Shown: positions 13,503-25,499 of the stretch, in pieces
How positions within the stretch are numbered: the first letter of the stretch is position 1
Layout: every line of letters begins with the position of its first letter
Assembly: GCA_003991915.1 (NCBI GenBank)
Contig: RQTK01000013.1
Location: 365,323-429,322, forward strand
DNA from: Elysia chlorotica
Taxonomy: Eukaryota > Mollusca > Gastropoda > Plakobranchidae
DNA: 64,000 bases
Direction: 5' to 3'
Made by a program: the position numbers and the translations under genes
The notes under the pieces: model-generated
The model's database searches: none
What the model was told of the DNA's origin: nothing
Seen by the model: only the letters and a program-made list of their open reading frames with translations

Positions 13503-16500
13503 TACAGGGTGACTAAGAGAGAAAGAGGTAGAAGAAAAAATAAACTAGAAAGCAGAGAGAATGAGACAAAAAGAGAGAGAGAGGGAAAGACTTTGAGAGA
13601 GAGAGATAATGTTGAAAAAAGGGGAAGGAATCCGAGGGAGAGAGAGAGTATAAGCCGATCATCGTTCTCAAGGCATAGTTTTGCCCAGGATCAAGGCTAC
13701 CCAAAAACCTGGTTTTCTTGTCTCGGATCTAGATGACTGTATTACTAGTAATAGTCATAGGTGCTCCCTTTTTCTAGTTTCCACCGAAAGTCCCGTAAAA
13801 GATTGGAGAAACATAGAAAGTTTAATCTGTGTTTGCTAATTAAGAAAATACTGGACATATGCCTAAAAGTGGATATTTTTAAAACACCGAATTTCGATCC
13901 CTTTTTTTCCCTGAAGACTTTTGCTTCTAAGTTTGGAAAGATCGGAAATTTCGGGGTATTAAAAAAAACTGAAGATCCGGAAAAAATGGAACCAGTTCCA
14001 CCCCTGAGTAGGGTTGGTTGAGAGCTAAAAGACTTGAGAATCCTGGACAAAGATATAACACCATTTCGTTTTTATTGTCACAAATGTTTACCTTGTCAGT
14101 CCAGTAACCTGTAAGCCTTTCCCCCTCCAACTTATCCCAGCGCAGTTGCAGCTCCTTACTTAAAGTTGGGTACACCAGCATAGATTCAGGGTGACATACA
14201 AGAGGAGTTTTCAGAACTAGTGACAGAGAGATAAAAACTATTAAAAAAAAACATCAGAGTAATTTTAGTTTTTAGTTCAAGTTGCAAAAATAATGATAAA
14301 ACAGTAGTTATAGTTCAAGTTGCAAAAAAGGTATATAACCTTCAATGAAACAAAAGATGAACTATTTCACCCATTTCTAAAGTTACTGTTAAACATATTG
14401 TGTTCATCACTGTGCATATTGGTCCTTGGATTTGGTTTACACTCAATGCAGCTTTGAAATAACCAACATAAGACAGATCAAACTATATTTACTAATGAAC
14501 GCGTGTTGACCCCCACAAGATAATCAAAAGTTATAAGGTAGAAACCTTTATCTTTGTATTTTCATTTATTTGAAAAAATTCGTTGGTATGACTGTTGACT
14601 TATTGATCATTTTCTATGGCTCCTATTTATCTATGTCACTGTGACCCCGTTACTTTAAAACACCATTGCAGTGATTAATAAACGTTATTTATACTTATAT
14701 TGTTATTCCAAAGCATGGGGAAATATCCCTTTTAGATTAATTAAAGTTTTTTAACCATTTGATTTTTTATTAAACAGCTACAAGTGACTCCGTTTTAAAT
14801 AAAACCTTATCAAAGTACATAAACACCGAAAGGTTAAATTTAGCATCAGCGAGTGAACTGGGCCAAAGTTCACAGAGGGGAAACGGTCGCACCGTGCCGC
14901 GAGGGATAGGCCGGGCGAAAACTAAACGAGCGCAGGCAGACAGCCGTGTGTGAGAGAGAGAGAATGTTGAAAAAAGGGGAAGGAATCCGAGGGAGAGAGA
15001 GAGTATAAGCCGATCATCATTCTCGAGGCATAGCCTTGCTCAGGATCAAGGCTACCCAAAAACCTGGTTTTCTCGTCTCGGACCTAGATCTAGATGACTG
15101 TATTACTAGTAATAGTCATAGGTGTTCCCTTTTTCTAGTTTCCACCGAAAGTCCCGTAAAAGATTGGAGAACCATAGAAAGTTTAATCTGTGTTTGCTAA
15201 TTAAGAAAATACTGGACATATGCCTCAAACTGGATATTTTTAAAACACCGAATTTCCATCCCTTTTTTTTCCTGAAGACTTTTGCTTTTAAGTTTGGAAA
15301 GATCGAAATTTTCGGGTTATTAAAAAAATTGAAGATTCGGAAAAATGGTACCAGTTCCACCCCTGAGTAGGTTTGGTTGAGAGGTAAAAGACTTGAGAAT
15401 CCTGGAAAAGGATATAACACTGTTTCGTTTTTATTGTCACAAATATTTACCTTGTCAGTCCAGTAACCTGTAAGCCTTTCCCCCTCCAACTTATCCCAGC
15501 GCAGTTGCAGCTCCTTACTTAAAGTTGGGTACACCAGCATAGATTCAGGGTGACATACAAGAGGAGTTTTCAGAACTAGTGACAGAGAGATAAAAACTAT
15601 TAAAAAAAACATCAGGTGATGACATAACATATTACCTGACCCACTTTTTATACACTTTGGTCTAAAAGAACTGATTAAGGGTTACGTTAATTGCAAAGGT
15701 TCCTAATAATAATTCACCTTTTCATGTAAGAAAAGCTTACAGAGAATGATGCAACATATTTGTCTCCTATACAATTGCCAATTTATATTTGTTTCAAAAT
15801 AAAATTAGCTTTGATACTGATTTATATTAGGAAAATGATATGGATAACTTAAAAACGTTTAACTTTCCATTCCCATATTCTAAACTACTTGTTAGAATTT
15901 CATTGTAATTGTTAGAAGCTAATTTAAAATCTAGCTCCACTTCATAAATACATTATAGTGATATCTTAAAAAACAATGTTGATATTAACAATTGTTAAGC
16001 AAATAAAAAACAATAGTTATTTATCTTTATCAATTGAATTAATTGGTTTGATTTGGACTTCTAAGGCAAAAAAAAATTGTTTAGAGATAATTTCGAAATA
16101 AAAAAAAAGTATTGAAAAACAAGCAAAATCTTATAATCATACCTAGATGATAATTGCATGTGACAGGTTCTGTGACATTAACTATAGTGCTGTGGTTGCC
16201 ACATTCAAATGAAATCTGAGGAAGATATCATTTTAAAACTATGAAAAGAGAATGAATTACATCTTTTCTCCACCACATTGATTGTTTTTTATAATCAAGA
16301 ATCATCGTTCATAGCAAACATTTGAAGGAAACAAGGAATGTCTCATTGTGGGCAAGATGTATAGAAAAATCTGTAAACTATACTACACAGCGGCAAAATG
16401 CACTGAGTCTGTTTCCTTTAGTTTCAAGCACACAAAAAAGAAGACACCTGACAGGCCAGCAATGACCACCGTTTCACAAGGGGCCATCGGGAGGTTAATG

Positions 16501-19500
16501 ACTTTCCACCAATGCAGGTGCAATATTTACGGGCTTAAAGTTCGCTGCTCACAAAATAAAGTGACAAGATTCCCTGCCGTGACCATAGAAACGAAAAATT
16601 GGTATTCTACATTTATTTAAAAAAAAAAAACATGTTTACCTTTTCAAGTACATGAAAACTGAAAACGAATATGAATTTCAAAGATTTTTAGTAGTTTTAT
16701 AAATCATCAGCTGATTTTCTGTTGAGCACATACATTTCATTGGCTCCTTCAGAATCTGATGACAGTATAGTTTTTTATAAAGATAATCTTTTGGTTGCAT
16801 CTGGTATGCAAATACAGAAAAATAAAAAAAATAAAAATCAAGTATAAATAATGTTGATGAAAATTTTTCATTTACAATTAAAATAAAAATTAACAAATTC
16901 TACTGCTCCAGATTTGAATATCTAAGACTTTAAATCTACAAAAGACTATGCAATAAGTACCTTTCTGGTACCATTATATCTAAAAATGATAACACTTCTT
17001 ATTTCTCACCCTGGCAGACCTGAACAAAGAGCCACAGCTGTCACCATCTTTCATAACCATGGCAACAAATGTGTTGTTTAAAATATCCCATTCTTGCCAA
17101 ACCCTGTTGAGATTGAAAAAAAACAATGAGCATGTGAAGTAAAAAAAAAAAAAACCCACTGAAATTTGAATGCACAGCATAAATGGAAATCTTCTATTGA
17201 ATACAGGGCACATAAACATGAACCACAGCCAAATACATGGTTTTCTTACTATGGATGTTTTGACCTATTTACTAGTATCTTCAATTTTAAAAGAGAATAT
17301 TTATACCTTTCCCAATCAAGAGAAGCAGTCACTGTTACTAGTGTACAGTATTTACTATCAAACACATCATCTGCACAATATTATAGCTCTTACTCTGCTA
17401 ACATGTCATCAATACAAACTGTGCTCTGCTCTAATATGTCGCAGAATTTGAGTGAAAGAACATTCAGCGACCATGCATTTAATTTATCAGATACTTTTGT
17501 GCACTTGTACTCTATGTCACATAAATTGTATTGTTTATGATTTACTTGCATGGCGATTCTAATCTTCGATCTCCTAATGGACTGATAAGGCACGCTCAGG
17601 ATATTGTAACCAATTTTATTTCTATTTACATTTTTTAAAGAAGCGTATCCATTATTTATAACTTTTAAACTTTTTTAAAATTAGAAACATCAACAAATTT
17701 TAAAGAAAAAATACAAATTGTAATGTATGGCACATAGATGAGGTCTCAATATTTAAAACTAAAGCCAATTCAATTTTTGTTTTTAATACAACCTGTAGAG
17801 TTTTTTTTTAAATTAATTAAGTTTCTCTTAGATTTAGAACATAGCTATTCTGATTTGGTCAAAAGCTCTGGATTGCCAGCAGCACAGCACAGAGGTCCTC
17901 ACTAAATGTGGATCTCTTGAAGCTTATCACACCCAAGCAATAAAGCTAAGATAATATTTTTTTATCTTGAGGCGCTAAGATAATATTTTTTTATCTTGAG
18001 GCCTATCATCCAATTCTTAGAATAATATTTTTAAGCCTTTCATGCTGATGGATGATTAGGATAATATTTTTTTAAACCTATAATACACAAAGAAAGTTAG
18101 CTTAATAACACTTTCCCCCCTTTTGAAACCTTTGATACCCAAGCATATTAATATATTATATTATTCTTTTTTGTTGACTATTGAAGTCTATCATACGCAA
18201 GGAAGAACGATGGTTAGGATTTTGTTTTTTCGTTTGAAGCCTGTCACACCCAGAGGTAATAAAGATAATATTTTTTTTTCTCTTGAAGCTTATCATAACC
18301 AAGAACAGTTTTACTTTTAAACATATTTTTGGTTCTTTTGAGGTATATCAATAATACTCAAGGGTAGTTGGGATAATGTTTGTTTTCCTGTAGAAGACTA
18401 TCCTACCCAAGTACTCCATTGTAGGGATTCCACTGATTTCTCTGCTCGTGCTGGGTCAAGTTGTGAAAAGGACAAAGTTCATACTTGTAGCTGTAAGAAG
18501 AAAGAGATTTTCATCAAAAGTCAAAAATGTAATTAAAAAAAAAGAGCAAATTATGCATGAATTTTTACCCAACATCAACATTTTTTAATTGTTTGCTGTC
18601 CAATAAAGACACTAGACTATGGTGATTTAGAATGCAATGAAAATGTGTAAACTGTGAACATCAATGTAAAATTCAAACTCACTCATTTATAATCTCACTA
18701 AAACAGCGTCCAATCAGTCGAGAGAAGTGAGGTGGACCTGAGAAATGTGCAGGGGCAACACGGAGACTTAACGGAAGAGTCTCTACAGGAGAGCCAAATT
18801 GCTGAGCCTGAAGTCTGGGTATTGGAAAAAAAGTAGGAATAATTATTTGATATCTTGACAAGAATTTGATGTATTTTGCTCATAACACTACATAGGGAAT
18901 AGTTGAATAAAAACGCAGGGAGCAAAATAATATTTGAATACCTGTAAACTAAATTAGTTCTGGATAGCACTTTTTTTTTCCAAATTAGTTTTGCTTCATT
19001 TTTTATAATGTATAGAATTGCGGCTGTGATAAAGAATATCACTTTAACTTTGGAAGACAAATCATGTTAAACATAACATATTAAGTATAGATTGTTAAAG
19101 TTACTTGGGAGATATCTATAGATTGAAATTTTGGTTAACCTGCATCCAAATATACAAAAAATAAAGGCCTTGTTTCCAAAATCAGCTGAAAAAACATTTC
19201 TTTAATCTAAATAATTTTTTGAAAATTAGTTTTTTATTACTATTATTATATTAATACTAAAACATAAAGAAAATATTTATATGACCAGTAAAACTACAAT
19301 TTTGATACGTAGACTAACCCATAGCTAGAGGGCTCCTCTACAATTTTCATCTCAACCGATTCCTCACCCGTTAGTAATGTTAGACCTGTAGGAAGTAAAG
19401 AAATGTTTTACAAAATTAATAGGATTTTCAATGCCTTCATTTAGTCACCTGCTGCCCTCAACAGTACTAAATTGACGAGAAATATTACCAAAATTATAAT

Positions 19501-21601
19501 TTAAAATGAGCAAAGACTAATGATAATCAATATTTCTTAATAGTCTATCTAGATTAGATGGGAAAATGCAACTTTTGTTGTAAAAATTTGCGAGCTCATC
19601 AATAGAGATTTTTGTTTGTTTCCGTTGTTCTTTTTTTTGGATTGGGGGGAAGGGGGTTGAAGAAAAGTGAAAACATCTTGAAGCTTTTTTTCCTACAACT
19701 TCTGGAGTGTATCAACACTAAACATTTGGATCTAAATATTTAATATGTAGTACAGCAGATTGAATTTTGATCATGTTTCAGAAATTAGTAGAAAGATGTG
19801 GGACTTCACCGCTGACTTCCTGGCTTGTCAGCACCTTTTTTGGGTTTTTCTTTTGAACAAAATTCCTTACACATGTAATTTTTTTTTTCACAGGGTTTGT
19901 TTTTTGCAATTTACACAGAAATATTTTGTATAAAATTCATATGATACAAACCAAAACCAAAGAAGGAAAGGTAATTCTCACCCACAGATGTAGACGAGCA
20001 TGACGCTAAATTTGCTAATCAATTCACTCTCCAGCCAATCAACAAAGAGGCCTAGATTTAACCCACTCACCCCCTATACCTAAGGCAATATGACGCTGCA
20101 CTATTAGGATTGGCCGAACCTAACTAACCATAGGTGTAAGTACACTTAATGAACACTGTCAACGCAACTCCTTAGCCGAAGGCCTTAGCACTAGCAGCTA
20201 GCTGCTAGTGCAGTACCTGTAATGCAAATGTTATGTTCCATCCAAGGAGCCCACATAGTTTCTAAAGTCTGCGCTTTTACAAACTAAATACAAAATAAAA
20301 CCCCACTGCTCCTTGATCCTTGTCTCCTTGCTCAGGCTCTTTTAGGCTTGGTGCAAACATCCGGTGCACGGTGGCTAGATCGAGCGATCGACCAGTTTGG
20401 CGCATCAGTAAAACAGAAACTTGAAGTCCTGGCATATCGCTCACTTCAGAGAGTCTCGTATACTCTTGAAGTCGTTATCGATAGTTTGCTCCAGCACTAT
20501 CTGCCAGTTGTGCCAGTTCGTGTCGGCATAAATGTACGGTGAACCACCAAATTGCGGGGATCCCGCTCTGAGGTCCTGTTACATTTAACTTTTTTTAAAC
20601 CCCAAGAGAATTAGGAGAGGCCTCCGCTATAAATTTATATATTGTTATAAATAAATCTAATTAAAAATGATTGGCATTTTGATCGCACTGCACAGATCTA
20701 GAGTACTTAGTTATTTGTGAAAAGCTAAAACCTAATTTAAAGAAATTTAGCCTAGCTGCTATAAAATAAATTTAATCTAAAATTGTGAAAGTTTAAGAAA
20801 GATCTAAACTAAAAAAGGTTAGTTCTAATTAACCGTAGCAGCTTGAAGTTGGAGGAGTACAGTGCTAGTTGCGTAAAATATGCTCTTTGAACTAACTGGT
20901 TCATAACCAATTTGTATCTTATAGTCATAACAGTGTTTTATAAACATAAATCATATCAAGATACATCACTGCAGGACTTATAAATTCCAAACAAGATGCA
21001 AGATGGAAGGTCCTATATTGAGCAAAAAGACAAGTTCTGTATATTGGATGCAAACAGCTGCATGTATTTAGAACATGTAGTTAAGTTTAGCTAGACATTT
21101 TCATGGCGCGCTGAGCTATGAGAAAAAGCAATGCACTTATTGGCTACGTTATTGTCTTAACGGCTGTACGACAAGGTAAATTTATAGTTAGTGGTCATGA
21201 TGAGCTTAGATCTAGATCTAGTAGTAAGTGAAGGTACCGGTTGCATCTGAAATCTTCTTATGATAAAACTGTCTAAGCTAATGTAGAGTTGCATAGAGGC
21301 CCTGGTATTTTTCAGGTGCTACATTGTCAAATATAATCTTCTTTGACACTAAATACTATCTAGACCTAGATTTCTATATCTGAGGCGTTTGTACAACCCC
21401 AACGGCCAGTAATGAGTAAGGACCAATTTCCTAGATTATACTCGCATAAGATAGATGTTGACAGGACGAAAGAAGTACAGTTAAAATGTGTGAGAAATTA
21501 GTCAAGAAAAAAAGGTTGAGATTAATCGTGGGTAAAACAGTACCACTGCTAAGTATGATTATCCCAAAGAACACATAGCGGAGAGTGTTGTCAAACGCCA
21601 T
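10856..21601 (-). CDS. GNPTG: N-acetylglucosamine-1-phosphotransferase subunit gamma (ten-exon gene)
   Basis: Joining 21601-21544, 19385-19319, 18814-18683, 18490-18407, 17103-17010, 16215-16143, 15575-15451 (or 14216-14092), 13088-12939, 11807-11738 and 10878-10856 gives one frame of about 291 aa with GT-AG introns and matching phases throughout. The vertebrate protein is about 305 aa. Order: signal peptide (1-20), MRH-type lectin domain with six cysteines (about 75-178), helical region, short C-terminal coiled coil. Family-diagnostic strings include [21 protein letters not shown] and TPLVCHPES. Sequons NLT, NNT, NHS and NVT are visible. In animals the gamma subunit joins the alpha/beta subunits in the Golgi and aids addition of GlcNAc-1-phosphate to lysosomal enzyme mannoses, the first step of the mannose-6-phosphate tag. 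The promoter is shared with a divergent gene. Oddities: a duplicated exon 7 and an uncertain last exon. Confidence 0.92.
11738..11807 (-). CDS. GNPTG: GNPTG exon 9, C-terminal coiled coil
   Basis: Flanked by ttttcag and the donor gtaaac. It encodes 23 residues with a clear heptad pattern ([18 protein letters not shown]), matching the coiled-coil position near the C-terminus of vertebrate GNPTG. It enters in phase 0 and leaves in phase 1. Confidence 0.85.
12029..12100 (+). repeat. SINE 3' end with (CTCA)n tail
   Basis: The sequence around gctgacgtgccgtaaaacaa, followed by several ctca repeats, resembles the 3' end and simple-repeat tail of a molluscan SINE. No tRNA head is visible. It lies in the intron between GNPTG exons 9 and 8. 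Confidence 0.45.
12939..13088 (-). CDS. GNPTG: GNPTG exon 8
   Basis: This 150-nt exon codes for 50 residues, in phase 0 at both ends, between acceptor tttttaag and donor gttaga. It contains [11 protein letters not shown], which corresponds to the LLRTLFEDAG-type helix that follows the lectin domain in the family, then a Gln/Glu-rich helix and DQCKE. Confidence 0.9.
13440..13645 (+). repeat. Purine-rich simple repeats (GA)n and (CAGA)n
   Basis: Imperfect GA and CAGA runs in the intron between GNPTG exons 8 and 7. The right end merges with the start of the duplicated segment. Confidence 0.8.
13598..14254. repeat. Intragenic duplicated segment, copy A (contains exon 7A)
   Basis: About 657 bp beginning in a GA-rich tract and ending at catcag. 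It recurs at 14954-15615, with a 1359-bp offset between the exons. The intronic part differs by scattered substitutions and small indels, while the 125-nt exon is identical in both copies. Confidence 0.95.
14092..14216 (-). CDS. GNPTG: GNPTG exon 7, copy A (duplicate)
   Basis: It has the acceptor tctctgtcactag and donor gtaaac and encodes the residues around [20 protein letters not shown], the last MRH cysteine and the start of the following helix. It is base-for-base identical to copy B, including both splice junctions. It enters in phase 1 and leaves in phase 0, so it can replace copy B but cannot follow it: spliced after copy B it would read TTC TGA and stop at its second codon. Confidence 0.8.
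14838..14945. other. GC-rich island between the exon 7 copies
   Basis: About 100 bp of locally GC-rich, CpG-containing sequence (for example cgtgccgcgagggataggcc) inside an AT-rich intron, next to the left boundary of duplicated copy B. No frame or RNA family recognised. It may be a relic of an inserted sequence. Confidence 0.35.
14954..15615. repeat. Intragenic duplicated segment, copy B (contains exon 7B)
   Basis: Second copy of the 13598-14254 segment, same orientation. Matching stops just after catcag on the right. About 700 bp of unique sequence separates the copies. Confidence 0.95.
15451..15575 (-). CDS. GNPTG: GNPTG exon 7, copy B
   Basis: Same 125 nt and same splice junctions as copy A. 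It is the first copy met after exon 6, so it is the default choice for a simple transcript. The split codon from exon 6 (G) plus its first two bases (TT) gives Val, then [11 protein letters not shown]. Confidence 0.85.
16143..16215 (-). CDS. GNPTG: GNPTG exon 6, MRH domain
   Basis: Acceptor cttcctcag, donor gtatga. It encodes ISFECGN... and ...[10 protein letters not shown], carrying two of the lectin-domain cysteines and the conserved Glu and Tyr of the family. 73 nt, phase 0 in and phase 1 out. Confidence 0.92.
17010..17103 (-). CDS. GNPTG: GNPTG exon 5, MRH domain
   Basis: Acceptor ctcaacag, donor gtgaga. It encodes [12 protein letters not shown] and [11 protein letters not shown], matching the WHEWEIANNTF / RDGDAC region of the vertebrate protein, with a conserved N-glycosylation sequon NNT. 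Confidence 0.93.
17920..18410. repeat. Degenerate intronic minisatellite, unit about 60 bp
   Basis: Diverged units repeat the theme gaagcttatcacacccaag, a short variable part, then gataatattttttt. Good units start near 17927, 18128, 18185, 18237 and 18284, and the last reaches the exon 4 boundary at 18407. A 31-bp subunit (taagataatatttttttatc plus flank) is tandemly doubled at 17945-18003. The final unit includes the last bases of exon 4 and its 5' splice site. Confidence 0.75.
18407..18490 (-). CDS. GNPTG: GNPTG exon 4, MRH domain
   Basis: Acceptor cttcttacag, donor gtagga. It encodes [16 protein letters not shown], the most recognisable string of the family, with a conserved glycosylation sequon (NLT). 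Phase 2 in and phase 2 out. Confidence 0.95.
18683..18814 (-). CDS. GNPTG: GNPTG exon 3
   Basis: Acceptor caatacccag, strong donor gtgagt. It encodes [10 protein letters not shown]..., then [20 protein letters not shown], matching the family's SGP..L.RL.GKCF entry into the lectin domain. The phase 2 acceptor was chosen over a nearby tandem acceptor (18807) because it alone agrees with the exon 2 donor. Confidence 0.88.
19319..19385 (-). CDS. GNPTG: GNPTG exon 2
   Basis: Acceptor cttcctacag, donor gttagt. It encodes the end of the signal region and [13 protein letters not shown], matching MKVVEEP..FG near the mature N-terminus of vertebrate GNPTG. 67 nt, phase 1 in and phase 2 out. Confidence 0.88.
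21544..21601 (-). CDS. GNPTG: GNPTG exon 1, start codon and signal peptide
   Basis: ATG in a good context (aacaaaATGG) starts [19 protein letters not shown] and ends in phase 1 at the donor gtactg, exactly what exon 2 needs. A basic N-region followed by a hydrophobic core fits an ER signal peptide, as expected for a secretory-pathway protein. Found by phase and hydrophobicity, not by similarity, so slightly less certain than exons 2-8. Confidence 0.75.
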
Positions 21602-21737
21602 TTTGTTGCTCTGTCTACTGTCAAGTGTCTAGTACTAGAGTTAACTCATGGCACAAATGATTTTTTTATGGTTCATAAAATAGTTCGTTTTTCCAGCTTC
21701 TTAATATTATTATGATTGTACTCTTGAGCTATTTACG

Positions 21738-21793
<56 letters not shown>

Positions 21794-21854
21794 CAGTCCG
21801 ATGAATTGGCCGTAGCAAATTTCTTTAGACTGAGAACCACAGTGTGCAATCATC
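21602..21854. promoter_or_regulatory. Putative bidirectional promoter with CT microsatellite
   Basis: Only 253 bp separate the GNPTG start codon (minus) from the start codon of the divergent microprotein gene (plus), so both 5' UTRs and any shared core promoter must lie here. No TATA box is obvious. A (CT)n tract at 21743-21794 occupies the right part, probably in the 5' UTR or proximal promoter of the plus-strand gene. Confidence 0.55.
21743..21794 (+). repeat. (CT)n microsatellite
   Basis: Nearly pure CT run with one CTTT interruption near the end. Confidence 0.97.
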
Positions 21855-24391
<2,537 letters not shown>

Positions 24392-24640
24392 ATGAAAACT
24401 TAAAAAAAAAATTTTTTATAAAAGTTATTCAAACACTCAAATATTTTACAATTGTGCTCAAACTTTAACAATCTGCATGAAACAACTACATCTATACATG
24501 AAACACAATATTATCCAAAAAGCTGTATTTGAGAAGGACCTAATAAATTAAAATTGTAATCATTTTTTCTTAGATGCAATCTTTAAAATTCTTTTGTTTT
24601 ATTGGTTACTTTATTGCTAATAATCTTTTCTCAAGATTGG

Positions 24641-25322
24641 ATGGTAAATTCTAATCACCTGAAAGAAAACAAAATGTGTTACTCATCAAAAGTAAAAGCA
24701 ATAAATCAATTACTTTGCTTAAAAGGTCTTTTCTACAAAGTCTGAAAGTCATACCAACTGTTATTTCATGTACTGATACATTTAAAATCAGCAAATTGAT
24801 TACAGTTAAAACAAGAAGGCATGAGTTTAACAGAAATATGACAAGTGCAAGATCTATGTTTTTGTACTACATTTAATGATTTCCGTTATCATTGATTTTT
24901 CAGAATATTTCAATTCTTTTAAAAAAATTCTCTTAAATTGTTTGTGACAAGATGTAAGCGTTAATGCTATATATTCTGAATTATTACCATCATCATCAAT
25001 GGTAAATTCTAATCACCCGAAAGAAAACCAAATATGTTGCTTATCAAAAGTAAAAGCAATAAATCAATTACTTTGCTTAAAAGGTCTTTACTACAAAGTC
25101 TGAAAGTCATACCAACTGTTATTTTATGTACTAATACATTTGAAATCAGCAAATTGATTACAGTTAAAACAAGAAGACATGAGTTAAAGATCTATGTTTT
25201 TGTACTACATTTAATGTATTCCATTATCATCGATTTTTCAGAATATTTCAATTCTTTTAAAAAAATTCTCTTAAATTGTTTGTGACAAGATGTAAGCGTT
25301 AATGCTATATATTCTGAATTAT
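24641..25322. repeat. Tandem duplication, 358-bp unit
   Basis: ggtaaattctaatcac at 24643 recurs at 25001, and the two units (24641-24998 and about 24999-25322) match with few substitutions and a short deletion. Both end in the same ttattaccatcatc context. In the first this is three CAT triplets; in the second it has expanded into the (CAT)n array that follows. Confidence 0.92.
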
Positions 25323-25325
25323 TAC

Positions 25326-25472
<147 letters not shown>

Positions 25473-25499
25473 CATAATCATCATTATGATGATGATTAT

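Noticed and set aside
15106..15630. 174-aa minus-strand frame as a single gene
   Set aside because: Only its 125-nt central part is real exon (GNPTG exon 7B); the rest reads through splice sites into intron. The similar frames at 13745-14181 are explained the same way.
20348..20542. 64-aa plus-strand frame with locally balanced composition
   Set aside because: Lies in GNPTG intron 1, no similarity and no splice support; perhaps a small transposon fragment but no terminal repeats were recognised.
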